Source of the DNA: Chara braunii
Taxonomy: Eukaryota > Streptophyta > Charophyceae > Charales > Characeae
Length of the DNA stretch: 35,176 nucleotides
Direction of reading: 5' to 3'
Assembly: GCA_003427395.1 (NCBI GenBank)
Contig: BFEA01000099.1
Span: forward strand, 899,548-934,723
Part shown: piece after piece, positions 19,841 through 29,677 of the stretch
How the letters are laid out: every line of letters starts with the position of its first letter
Position numbering within the stretch: position 1 is the first letter of the stretch
Translations under genes and position numbers: made by a program
Notes under the pieces: generated by a model
What the model saw: the letters and a program-made list of their open reading frames with translations, nothing else
Databases searched by the model: none
Told to the model about the DNA's origin: nothing

Positions 19841-19891
19841 TACTACCCGGGAGATATTGGGATGACCCATTGTCCTAACCACTCACCTGCG

Positions 19892-21984
19892 ATGGCTGAC
19901 TCTGTCATGCAGCAACAACACAGCGACCAACATCAGGCAGGTGGCTTGCCAACGCAACTCTCGACTACCGGGCCGGCACAGGCCCCGGCCCCCCCGCCAC
20001 CGCCTCTCTGCCCCCCACCCCCTCCGGTGTTCCCCAAAATTAGAAACCCGCCTCAGTGGGCAACTAAATTGGCCCGGGCTGACATCAACATCCGTTCGCT
20101 CAACATCAATGGCCTCATACAGGCAACACCGGAAAAGAGGCAGGCCATTTGGGCAATGCTGAAGAACCCGGCCACTAACGGATGGCCGGATGCGGTGTGT
20201 ATCCAAGAAACACACCTCCAAGACACCCCCCCGCATGTGGGAAAAGGAAATGCCATCTGACCCTACACGTCCTACCAAGCGCCGACAAAAGAAAGGGCAT
20301 CTGCTGGGGTGGCGATCTGGATCCCTCCTTCTTCGAGACTTACCCCTCTGTCTGCACAATACGATGATCAGTCGGGCAGGTGGGTATCCCTGAAAATGGC
20401 ATACGGAGAAGAAGAGTTCTACCTCGTTAATGTCTATGCCCCCAATGACCCGGTGCACAGGGTGGACCTCTGGCTCACCCTATATCAACACCTCCCGGAT
20501 GACGCCCTGGTTATAATGGCGGGGGACTTTAACACCACCTTAGACCCGATGTTGGATCGAAGGTCAACTTCGCAACGCCATGACGCGCAAAACCCATCCC
20601 TGCCGCATGTAGGGCCGGACACCCAGATGCTCAGGCAGCTGATGGCTGATAGGGGCCTGGAGGACGCTTATAGAATGCTGCACCCAACCCAAAGGGCCTA
20701 CACGTGTGTGTCTTCCAGAGGTGATCATGGCCCCGCTACCTCTCGCATCGACCTTACGCTAGTTTCGAAGGACCTCCTCGGACTGGTCACCACAGCCGAG
20801 ATCACTGCTATTAGCCCCTGCAAGTCCTTTGACCATAAAATGATTACGCTAGGCCTGTCCTTTCATGCTCACATCGCCAGGGGGGCGGGTTTCTATAAAT
20901 TCAATGCCTCACTGCTAGCCCTACCCAAATTTGAGGAGTTGGTTAAAAAGTTCTGGCAGTATTGGCAAACTCAGAAACCGGTGTCGATGGAATAAAGTGG
21001 CCTGGTTTAATGAAGGTATGACTCAGCTAAGGGATAGGACCAAAAAATTTTCCATTCAGCATGCAAGGGATCGTAAAGCCATCCTTGATAAACTCATGCT
21101 AGATCTGGAAGAGTGGGACAATACACAAATCGACAATCTGTTACACCTCCCCTCGTTCCAGAAGCTGCAAGAGGCGCGCGACCACCTCCTCGCCTATATT
21201 GAAAGGCGGACACAAGCATGGAGGATTCAGGCTAAAATCAAGAGAATTCACACCGATGGGACAATGGCGAAGTCCTTTTTTGCCAGGGCTAAAGCAAGAA
21301 CCAGGGCCGCTGCCGTCCCTAGCCTCAAACACCCCCTCCTGGACGACGCGCCCGCAACCACCAACGCTTATGCAATAACAGACTATGCATCCCAATATTA
21401 CCAGCATCTCTTCACCTCCCAGACTCCTGAAAAAAAAACCCTTGAGGTCCGACAAGCAAGGGAGAACCTATTGCAATCGGTCCAATCATGCCTCACATCG
21501 GACCAAAGGCACATGCTGGACAAACCCCTCTCTCCACCCAAAATATGGGAAGCCCTCAAAGGAATGGAGGACGAGAAAACGTCGGGCATTGACTCCTTCC
21601 CAAACGAGTTTTGGGTGCATTTCTGGGACCTGCTCCAGGATGACCTTATGGGCTACATCGCGGCGATACAGACAGAAGGCTCCCTGGGGGCCATGATTGG
21701 GCAGGGGGTCACCACGCTTCTCTATAAGTAAGGGGATAAAGAGGACATAAGAAACTATAGACCAATCACCCTCCTCCCCGTCCCCTACAAAATGGTGGCC
21801 AAAGCTTTAGTCAACGGACTGCTACCTCTAATGAACATGCTGATCCATCCTGACCAGACCGGGTTCATGCCCAACCGTAACATCCAAGACAACATACTCC
21901 TGGTCAATGAGACCATAAAGTATGCAAGGCAACTGAAAGTCCCAACAGCAATCTTGTTTATTGATTTCGAAAAAGCATACGACC
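19892..21984 (+). pseudogene. LINE ORF2, first half (endonuclease and RT to motif A)
   Basis: Encodes the nicking endonuclease and the start of reverse transcriptase. After MADSVMQQQ and a Pro-rich linker come APE motifs: SLNINGL, VCIQETH (catalytic Glu), AGDFNTTLD, SRIDLTLVS and FDHKMITLG (usually SDH, here FDH). RT follows with SGIDSFPNEFW, NYRPITLLP, QTGFMPNRNIQDNI and motif A LFIDFEKAYD, where it ends at the inversion breakpoint. Damage: TGA at 20258 (one transition from Trp), a frameshift near 20980-20995, and TAA at 21729. The start is chosen as the ATG that precedes the Pro-rich linker; an earlier in-frame ATG exists at 19862. Confidence 0.85.
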
Positions 21985-21985
21985 A

Positions 21986-22455
21986 GCGTTGTTCCTGTTC
22001 GGCACTGGCCGTTAGCTGCTGCTGTGGTTGCACCAGCACCATTCGGTTCTCATGGCTATGTTGGCAGTGAGCCCCATGAGCATGAGGTAAGCGCTGATGC
22101 GTATCCGCCACTAGCTCCAAATGTGGTTCGTGGTGAGGGTGGCACGGTCGGTCCTCGTGGTCTCGAGGCAGGCCTGCAGCCGGGAGTTGGGGTTGGGCTT
22201 GCTGAGTACCGCAGGTGGCAGGCTGGACCTGGGGATTTTGTTGAACCTGGGGCCAGGTTTGCTGTTGGAGCGGTATCCCGTCAGGTTTGTGATCCTGTCG
22301 CCCAGGGAGCTGCTGCAATTCACAGTTTTGCAGCAGCTGTGGCGAGAGCTGCTGCGAGTGCATTACAGCCTGTTTCCCCCCCCCCTCCCCCTGCTCTCTC
22401 TGCGGATCGCGGCCGTGGGGCAGCTGGTCCGTAGGCCGTTGTTTGGCGAGGTCTG
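21986..22455 (-). repeat. 470-bp Gln-rich block, minus copy of inverted repeat
   Basis: Reverse-oriented partner of 17043-17512 with no stop in the Gln-rich frame (MHSQQLSPQLLQ, GRQDHKPDG, WPQVQQNPQVQPA). It ends at the inversion breakpoint, where ORF2 sequence begins. Confidence 0.85.
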
Positions 22456-24299
22456 CGCTGTCGCGGTCGAGGTGGGCAGTCTGTTCGGAGCAGGGTTGAG
22501 GAAAAACCGCTCCATTGATTTTATTTATAGTCGAGATTGCTTTAAGCCACCTATTCTGTGGGGATGGGGCCTTTGCAGTCTTTCGAAGGGCCGCCGAGGG
22601 GGCTTCAGTTTGCAGCAGAACCTCGTTTGGCGGTTTGTATATTATGATAGCCTCGTCTGCCCCTGGCTTTCAGCCCCGGGAGGAAGGGGCTGCATCAAAT
22701 ACAGAGGGCGGGTTTGGGGCAGAGGCGCAGGGGATTTCGGGCCCAAGGATGACTGCAAGTGCATATGAATGAGTGGGTGAGACACCTTGGCTTCAGCTTG
22801 CGCATCCTTCAGGGCCGGGCCCCCCGGCCCACCACCACTGCCCGCTGTCGGCAGGGCAGCAGCCCTCAGGGCAGTGGAGTTGTCCAAGGACGGCGGGCCC
22901 GGGCATTCTACTTCCTGTTTGCTGTCCTGACCCCTCCCGCCATGCCCCCCAATCCCACGGTCCAGTGTAGGGGCCAGGATCCGTCCTTCCAACTAAGACT
23001 GAGATGTAGAGGGGGGCATTTTGTCTTCTCTACGAAGAGGAGGTGGCGGCTCCTGACAGTCGCCTACTGGAGGTGTGTGGCGGGGCTGCTTGTTTCCCTG
23101 GCCCTGGTCCCCGTGTTGTTTCGGCTTGTACACCTGTTGGGGACGAGCTGGGGGGGGCGTATTTCGCAACTCGGGGGTTGCCTGTTTGCTTGTCCCAGTT
23201 ACACCCCTGTTGTCAGCAATAGGCAGTGGCCGGTCACTGCTCTGTTTTTTTCTGGGTCTCGGCGTGGATTTGCGTTTACCTTTCTGTTAAGGGTCATCAT
23301 CGACGTGCACCCTCGCTCCGACTGGAAACGCTTTTGGTTGATCTTTACTGTGCCAGAGCCACTTCCCGGGTCGGCCATCCGCATATGCACGGAAGATCCA
23401 CCCTTCCAATTCCTTTTCCTCCGGGTACCACCATTCCTCATCTGTGGGATGGGGGGTCATCAGTCCCCTGATCTTTGGTCTGTTATTGTTGAGGCGGGAG
23501 TCATCAAAGCAGAGATGGCCTCTCTGCTTGCATGCATAGCACCAAGGGTCCTGGGAGTGGCTGACAGGCACAGAGAACTCCTTTCCCCCATAGGAGTATC
23601 TCCACTCTCCGTTAAGGGGGAAGGGAAAGTTCGAATCCCAATCAACAGCTACCAGGAGGGAGTCGTCCCTTTTTCCCAAGAATTGTGGTAGATCCGTCAT
23701 ATAGCCTTTAACCGGGGCGATGCTCTCAAGGTCGGTCAGAATCGCACCTTGCACGCAAAGCGGGGCGAATCTAAACTCAACCCAGAAGTTAGCTTTCATA
23801 AGGTACTCCCTTCTATCATCACTTGATTGTGGGTTGGCAGGGGTCCACGTCGACACCTGCACCGGAGCACCCCGAAATTGCATGGTGTTATTTCTCAATA
23901 TAATATATTTATCAGTCGGATATAATGCAAGCACGGTGATACAGTCCGGGTTCTCCACCTCAACGAGGAAGTGGTCGTGTACCAATCGTCGGTCCGATTT
24001 AATCCTGCCGAGCTTATCTGCAATCCATTTGACTTTATCGTTGATCGGGATCGCCGTTTGCAGGGTTTGAAAGCGAAACTGCAGTGCTCAGTGGGAGTAG
24101 ATCGCGTCCCTTGCCGCGCGTGCCTGGGAGGGAAAAACCGAGTGGGGATAGACATAGCCATCCCGGATCTGGAACTTCCTTTGTGGCTCGACATAGAGTT
24201 GTCGAATCAGGTGGCTTTTTAGAGGAGCCATGGTGGCCAGTATGGAGGACCTGTATGCATCTGACTGTGCGGGGGCAGAGAGTGCCCTAATCAATTGAG

Positions 24300-24670
24300 G
24301 GGGGGGGGGCTTCCTGTTGTCGGGCAAAGGGGGGGTAGCTCCACATCGCAGAGTGGGTCCAGATCCCGATGCTTCAAGCGCAGTCTTCCATATGGCATCT
24401 TTCTTCCCCTCCCCCGCTGCTGTTGTTGACTCGTCCTTCCCGTGAGCATGTGTTGCAGCATTTTGGCTGTTAGAGGAAGAGGGGGCCACCCCGTTTCGGG
24501 GCATGGGGGGGGGAGCTCCACATCGCAGACCGGGTCCAGCTCCCGGTGCTTCAAGCGCAGTCTTCCATGGGGCATCTTGCTTTCCCTCCCCCGCTACTGT
24601 TGTTGACTCGTCCTTCCCGTGAGCATGTGTCGCGGCTTTTTGGCTGTTAGAGGAAGAGGGGGTCGCCCCA
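24300..24670 (-). repeat. 177-bp tandem duplication inside LINE ORF1
   Basis: Two units offset by exactly 177 bp (59 codons): TGTTGTTGACTCGTCC starts at 24421 and 24598. Both encode HAHGKDESTT, GEGK and WKTALEA on the minus strand. The multiple-of-three length keeps the ORF1 frame. Confidence 0.9.
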
Positions 24671-25027
24671 TTTCGGGGGGGAGGTCCCGAGCCCGACTCC
24701 TCGCGTTCAGTCTTCCGACAGACGGCCTTCGGTCCTTCCCCCCTCACTGGGGTTTCCCCCTCTGTCCCTGGGGTCGTTTCCAATTCTCGCCCACCCGGTT
24801 CCGTGACTGGAGGGAAGGTCATGGTTGGATGCTGCTTTATCTTCCCCCAGCCGAGGACGGGCATGAGGAGAGGAAGGGCGGGCATGCCTATCTTTTCGTA
24901 AGTCATTCCCCCCCTCTCGTGTTTTCCCTGGTGGATCCACTCGTTTTGTATTAGCGACAACAGGGGGGGGTGACCCTGGCGATGTCCCACCCTCCCTCAT
25001 GCGTTGTGTCGTTTTGTTCTTCGTCAT

Positions 25028-25929
25028 CGCAGTGTCGCTTTACTTGTGAGTAAGAGGCAGGGGAGACGATAGGACAGAAGACACAAGACACAAGCCAAGC
25101 GAGAGCTAACCGAGGGAGTGGATAACAGAAGGAGTAATGCAGAGCAAGCGAGGGTAGAACAGAAGGAGGGGAGCTCACATGTGATGAGGATGGATGTTAG
25201 GCATCTCCGTGCTTGCAAGAGAAGCCCCCGAATTTCGTGGTCCATATGCCCGGGGTTGGTGTTTGTGTATGACCCAAAGAACAACAAATCAGCCGTTACA
25301 CGTCACAGAACCATCCCATGACAGTTTTATTAGCAGCTTCATGCATCATGCATTTTCGACACGACCGTCCTTCGTAGCCGCGCACGTGTGTTATGATAGC
25401 GTCAGGTGTAAAGCAATAGGCAGCAGCTTACTCTCGGACAGCGCACCATAAACCCTTCGATCGGGTCCTTGTTGGTTAGCACCACACTTCAAGTTGTTCA
25501 AACGTAATTAGTCATGCATGATCAGTAGCAGTGTATGTGTGAAGTCAACAAGGGGGCATGTGCATCGGGCAGTTTTCTAGTTTTTTAGTCCGGGACACGG
25601 TCCAAGAGTGGAGGGTGCATGCACGATGGTCAGCAGGGGTAGGGAAAATGGGGCGAGGGTGAGAGCGATAGGCAGGGACAGCAGAGCAGATCCGAGGGTC
25701 AGAGAATCAGGGCAGGGAACTGGGAATGAGGAGAGAGTCACCCGGCAAGCACTGTCATCACCGTACCACCGGTCATGCCTCCCGCTGCTCGTCGATCTGC
25801 TCCCCATGTACGAAACGGGACCCCACTCGTGATCAGATCGCCTTTCCTCCGCAACCTTGGTTTGTCTGTCGGCGGTTCACAACATCTTCCCGCGCGTGCT
25901 CAGTTCACCAATACTCCGCGGTCTTTCTT
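25028..25929. other. Likely LINE 5' UTR, then gene-free DNA
   Basis: The first 100-200 bp next to the ORF1 start are purine-rich and probably the LINE 5' UTR, read in minus direction. No ORF, TIR or target duplication marks the true 5' end. 25560-25750 is another GA-rich stretch. Confidence 0.4.
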
Positions 25930-26331
25930 TGATCATCACCCGTTCATGACATCCTCTCCTCCGCCTCTTTCGCCAACGGCTGACGAGCACTCCAGCTCCG
26001 TCAATCACACCACACCACCATACCACCTGGTCCCACCGTTTTCGACGTCACCATACCATCNCCCGTTCGTGACATCCACTCCCCCGCCTCTTTCGCCAAC
26101 AGCTGACGAGACCACACCACCATACCACCTGGTCCCACCGTTTTCGACATCACCATACCTAGTCGCAGTCGCCACATGTCATTTCGTCACCGAGACAGAG
26201 CATCCTCCTGGTCCCACCGTTTTCAAGATCACCACGCATAGTCGTAGTCGATCCGCCTTCCATGAGCGAATCAAGACCCCGGGCAAGCTCAAATCACCTG
26301 CCCTCCTTGGACATCGTTGTGACCGACGCCG
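25930..26331 (+). repeat. Diverged satellite-related units, one with N
   Basis: Two ~130-bp related units, split by a single N at 26061, each with CCCGTTC(A/G)TGACATCC, CGCCTCTTTCGCCAAC, GGTCCCACCGTTTTCGAC and ATCACCATACC. The last blocks are shared with the 240-bp satellite that follows, so these are older or rearranged copies. The N between similar units raises the same joining doubt as at 6807. Confidence 0.65.
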
Positions 26332-27055
26332 GTTTACACCGTCCTCCCGGTCGTACGCAAATTGCCATCAAGCAATCTTCCTTGCCAGAGTCTTTACGTC
26401 CCTCATCCAGTCCGATCAGCGGTCCAGCTCCGTCAATCGCACCACCACCATGCCCCCACCTGCTTTCGACATCACCATACGGTAGCCGGGGTGCATCCTT
26501 TCAGCGATCGCGCTAGCGTGACTGCATCCCGCAGGCGAAACGTGGGCTTCCCACTCCAGCAAACACCAGCCATTTACACCGTCCTCTAACACGTACGCAG
26601 ATCACCATCACCCGATCTTCCTCGCCAAAGTCTTTACTTCCCTCCTCCATCCCGATCAACGGTCCAGCTCTGTCAATCGCACCACCACCATGCCACCACC
26701 TGCTTTCGACATCACCATACGTTAGCCGCGGTGCATCCTTTCAGCGATCGCGCTGGTGTGACTGCATCCCGCAGGCGACACGTGGGCTTCCCACTCCGGC
26801 AAACACCAACCGGTTACACCGTCCTCCCGCCCATACGCAAATCACCATCACCCGATCTTCCTCGCCAAGATCTTTATGTCCCTCATCCAGTCCGATCAAC
26901 GGTCCAGCTCCGTCAATCGCACCACCACCATGCCACCACCTGCTTTCGACATCACCATACGTTAGCCGTAGTGCATCCTTTCAGCGATCGCGCTAGCGTG
27001 ACTGCATCCCGCAGGCGACATGTGGGCTTCCCACTCCGGCAAACACCAGTCGGGG
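26332..27055 (+). repeat. 240-bp satellite, three tandem units
   Basis: GTGCATCCTTTCAGCGATCG recurs at 26491, 26731 and 26971, an exact 240-bp period. Units are roughly 26332-26571, 26572-26811 and 26812-27051 and differ at only a few percent of sites. Because 240 is a multiple of three, long frames stay open through the array (for example 26731-27168), but these are a by-product; no protein family is recognisable. Confidence 0.93.
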
Positions 27056-27646
27056 CCGCGGATGCTCAAGACGCGCGAGGGCAGACGGCCGATAGGGCGC
27101 CCGACCCCACGAGCCTTGCGCGAGACCTGGCGGACGGGCCCAGCCGTCCGCGGGTCGCGAGGCGCTAGCGCATTAGCGCTAAAATTAACACACTAAAAAC
27201 GAAACTCCGGGCTGCAGGCTTATCTGAACAATTTTCAGGCTCTGTGAGTTCTCAGTAGGATCTGAATAGACCTACGATTTCTCCCGCGACCTACCTGGGA
27301 GGTATTCTTTCTCATCACTGAAGGGGTTTACATTCCTGGCGGGCGTTCTTTTTTGCTTTCTTTTTTAATGCAAAAAAGGGGAACCTTTTTCAATTACAAG
27401 CTGGGAAAGGGCCAAGCGCCCCTCACATAAATAGCCACAGCCCACAGGGATGAGCCAGGCACTCCGCCCAGGCTTAACCCCACTGCAGCAGAAAATTCAA
27501 GAAATTAAAGAAACTGAACTTGTCTTTGTCGGCTCTCTAAGGATCAGTCCTGAAGTCACAATGCTAGCTTGCAGTCCATAATAAAGAAACATCTCATCTA
27601 TCTACACTCTGTTCTTACTCCTTCAAGCACTCATTACCTACCCGTC
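27056..27646. other. Gene-free; GC-rich palindromes then possible promoter
   Basis: 27131-27150 is a hairpin CGGACGG/CCGTCCG with a 6-nt loop; 27162-27171 is the palindrome GCGCTAGCGC followed by another AGCGCT. Further on, CACATAAATAG (27425-27435) is TATA-like and ATAATAAAG near 27580 could be a polyadenylation signal, so a short non-coding transcript or LTR remnant is possible. No ORF supports either. Confidence 0.35.
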
Positions 27647-27703
27647 ATATGTGTAATCATCCCTTTTTTTTTTTTTTTTTTTTTTTGGGATATGTGTAAT
27701 CAT
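27647..27703 (-). mobile_element. Poly(A)-only insertion with 14-bp target duplication
   Basis: ATATGTGTAATCAT (27647-27660) is repeated exactly at 27690-27703. Between them lies only CCC, 23 T, GGG (27661-27689). Read on the minus strand this is a retroposon reduced to its tail: CCC, A23, GGG. The exact duplication is the mark of LINE-machinery integration. Confidence 0.8.
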
Positions 27704-28359
27704 TTTAGCTAAACAACGTTCCTGCAAAAATACCTATGGGCACTCCCCCCCCCAAAAAAAAGAAAAAAGAAAGGGGGGGGAAACCCCGTGCATCAAACAG
27801 CCATAGCCGGATGCACATCTGTTACCCAGCTACTCATAGAAAGAATGCTGAAAATCTCAGTTCTGGCGGCTTCCTTTGAGTTCGAGTTACAGTCAGCAAG
27901 CTCGTGAATGCCCCCCATCTACTTGCAAAAAGTTTGAGAGATTACGCAGAGTATCCTTTTCTTTGAACTTTATATTCCCACTCTGTCAAAAACGTTTTTT
28001 TTAATTCCAAACTTAACCTCCGCTCTGACCATCAGTGGAGTCAGACGTTCCACTCTTCTCACCGCAGAGTTTCGCAATGTCCAGAGAGTCCAAAGTATGG
28101 CTCCTCTGATTGTCTCTTCAGCATAAAGAAATCAGTCAGCCTGCAGAGATCTTCGAGAGACTGTCCCCATCAATACATACTGATCAGTCCAGCGAGTGTC
28201 AGGTTCCGGGACTGGCACTGAGCCCCCCCTCCACCAGGCCCCAAAAGGCTGGGACAGCTCACAAAGAAGGACAAAGTGATGCAGATCTTCAACTCTTGTC
28301 CCTGGGCATATTTCACATCGTGGATCCGCTTTGGAAGTTCGTCTGGATCACCCAGCTGC
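27704..28359. other. No gene seen
   Basis: Unique-looking sequence with a C9-A/G-rich-G8 tract near 27746-27780 that could fold on itself. The frame at 28110 runs into a poly(A)/Lys artefact and is not called. Confidence 0.4.
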
Positions 28360-28360
28360 N

Positions 28361-28770
28361 AAAAAAAAAAAAAAAAAAAAAAAAAAAGGTCACGGGTTCG
28401 AGCTTGGCTCGGATCTTGGGGGCGGTCCTTGTCCAGCTTACCCCATTCTCTCTTCGATATACACACATGATGCTGCCTGTACATCTCGATACATTGATTC
28501 ACAGAGCACACACAGCCTTCGGGCATATACATAGCTTGCGAATTATACATGGCCTGTGGGCTACATACACAAGTTTCAACACATAGTGCTATCTGTACAT
28601 CTTCATATTACATAGATACACGAAGGATACACAGCCTTCGGGTATACACATACATTTCGAACTACACAACTATCAGACTGGGGGGGTCTAGTCACTCGGT
28701 GAGGTCTAGTATCTGTGGTAGGGACAGGTATGAGCCACCGGAGTTCCTACTGATGCGAAGGTAGAACTGT
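28361..28770 (+). mobile_element. Repeat C unit with B-box-like head
   Basis: After an N and a 27-A run (28361-28387) comes GGTCACGGGTTCGAGCTTGG, which contains GGTTCGAGCTT, close to a pol III B box. Then blocks shared with 32753-33080: ACATGATGCTGCC, TACATTGATTCACAGAGCAC, CACAGCCTTCGGGCATA, GTCTAGTCACT, AGTATCTGT, GGACAGGTA and GAACTGTCTAGTGGC. No ORF. The A-run belongs to whatever lies before it. Confidence 0.65.
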
Positions 28771-29149
28771 CTAGTGGCCGAGGGAGGAGGGGGAGCTTCC
28801 GCACGTCCGCGGTAGTTGGAGTGGCAGCGAGCTCAGGACTTGAGGGAGAAGATCAACCATAGGTAGAGCGCAAGCGAGGTTGACAGTTTGTACAGCATCA
28901 CAGGAAAACAATCGAACAAGACGAGGCTGACGCTTAGCGCTAACCTGCGCTACGGACCGGCTGGCGAGGCCCAGCCATACTCCGTGGACTGGGACAGTTG
29001 TGGCTCCATAGCTATTCTTGGTCATTGTGGTGTCAGCTTGGTCAATCTGTCCAGGCGATGGTGGATTTCCCACCGGATACACCAGGAGACGGTACGTCGG
29101 CGTGAGGCGTCTGATTGGCAGGATCTGACGGCGCGTTTTTTTTGACGAC
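28771..29149. repeat. Conserved flank upstream of intact Asn-rich gene
   Basis: Counterpart of 2416-2748 in opposite orientation, sharing TTAGCGCTAACCTGCGC, CGTGGACTGGG, CCAGGCGATGGTG and AGGAGACGGTA. A minus-strand frame 29151-28771 starts almost on top of the plus-strand ATG at 29150 and shares DQAD, PVHGV and SVAQVSA with its counterpart, so a divergent small gene is possible but unproven. Confidence 0.5.
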
Positions 29150-29677
29150 ATGGTTTCTAACGAAGAATTACGAAGTGGTGCGGCTGAATGGTTGCTGACT
29201 ATAGAAGAAGGCGGCCGCCGGTTGCAGGAGGTTGTGGATATTTTGTGTTCGAGCCATGGTGATCAGTTAGGGGCTGCAGGGGGGACAGTCACACTACAGC
29301 CATGGCTGGAGGACATGATGCAGAGTATGCTTGAAGTCATTTGGGAGTTGGAGGGGCCGGCTCCTTCGCTTGATGACTTTGTGGATTGGCATCAAATGGC
29401 TTGCTCATGCACAGGTGCTACGACATCTTTAGGAGCGGCCAGGATCGCTGTGCAGCCTTGGAGGCGGGATTGTCGCCTGCGACAACGAATGGAGAGAACA
29501 GAGGTGACAACAGCTTCAGCATCAACATCGATTGTAACGACTGCAACGACAACGACATCATCGTCAGAGGTGGCGGTGGTAACAACAGCGACGACAACGT
29601 CGACAATAACAATGATAGAAACATCAACAACAACAACAACCTCACGATTGTCAACCATAGCTTTCTTGGTGTCATGA
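29150..29677 (+). CDS. Unknown protein, Thr-rich tail (intact copy)
   Basis: 175 residues with no internal stop, starting MVSNEELRSG. Residues 1-75 are predicted mostly helical and acidic (AEWLLTIEEGGRRLQ, QPWLEDMMQSMLEVIWE) and match the minus-strand relative at 2400-2150. From about residue 120 the tail is almost all Thr, Ser, Val and Ile, encoded by ACA/ACG-type triplets; the +1 frame (to 29985) gives an Asn/Asp-rich tail instead (GGGNNSDDN, NNNNN). In the other copy the family frame ends Asn-rich, so a frameshift in the triplet tract may have switched tails here. No known domain, signal peptide or membrane helix. It could be a host gene family or the cargo of a dispersed repeat. Confidence 0.5.
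   Translation: MVSNEELRSGAAEWLLTIEEGGRRLQEVVDILCSSHGDQLGAAGGTVTLQPWLEDMMQSMLEVIWELEGPAPSLDDFVDWHQMACSCTGATTSLGAARIAVQPWRRDCRLRQRMERTEVTTASASTSIVTTATTTTSSSEVAVVTTATTTSTITMIETSTTTTTSRLSTIAFLVS

Larger units (their letters stand above)
14344..25027 (-). mobile_element. LINE retrotransposon with inverted middle segment
   Basis: Non-LTR element with ORF1 (Gln-rich, zinc knuckle) and ORF2 (APE endonuclease plus RT). Outer parts lie on the minus strand, the middle ~5.03 kb (about 16948-21980) on the plus strand. Turning the middle around makes ORF1 continuous with its Gln-rich second half and joins RT motif A in frame to the rest of RT. The left junction shares ACTCGGTC (16940-16947) between the two partners; the right junction follows GACC (21981-21984). 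Several frameshifts and stops show it is dead. The 3' tail is not recognisable; the 5' end is set at the first ORF1 ATG and the true 5' UTR probably reaches beyond 25100. Confidence 0.85.
21985..25027 (-). pseudogene. LINE ORF1, N-terminal part with zinc knuckle
   Basis: Minus-strand ORF1. It starts at ATG 25027 (MTKNKTTQRM), shifts frame into a Ser/Pro-rich region with a 59-residue tandem duplication (24300-24670), then LKSHLIRQLYVEPQRKF near 24200. After a frameshift near 24070 a domain resembling DUF4283 of plant LINE ORF1s (23287-24060) reads FWVEFRFAPLCVQGAIL, then CYACKQRGHLC, a zinc-knuckle-like motif lacking the expected last Cys. Further 3' a Pro-rich part (22642-22992) leads to the Gln-rich block at 22455-21986, cut at the inversion junction. 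It lies head-on to the plus-strand continuation at 16948. Confidence 0.7.

Noticed and set aside
22759-23691. Plus-strand frame of 310 codons
   Set aside because: Antisense of LINE ORF1 zinc-knuckle region, whose minus-strand protein is clearly the real one.
14344-25027. Classic twin-priming 5' inversion of a LINE
   Set aside because: Twin priming gives two segments with the 5' one inverted; here the 5' and 3' parts share one orientation and only the middle is flipped.
26332-27055. CRISPR-like direct repeats
   Set aside because: Units are long tandem copies without unique spacers, in a eukaryotic context.
26731-27168. Open frame through the satellite
   Set aside because: Stays open because the 240-bp period is divisible by three; no protein family.
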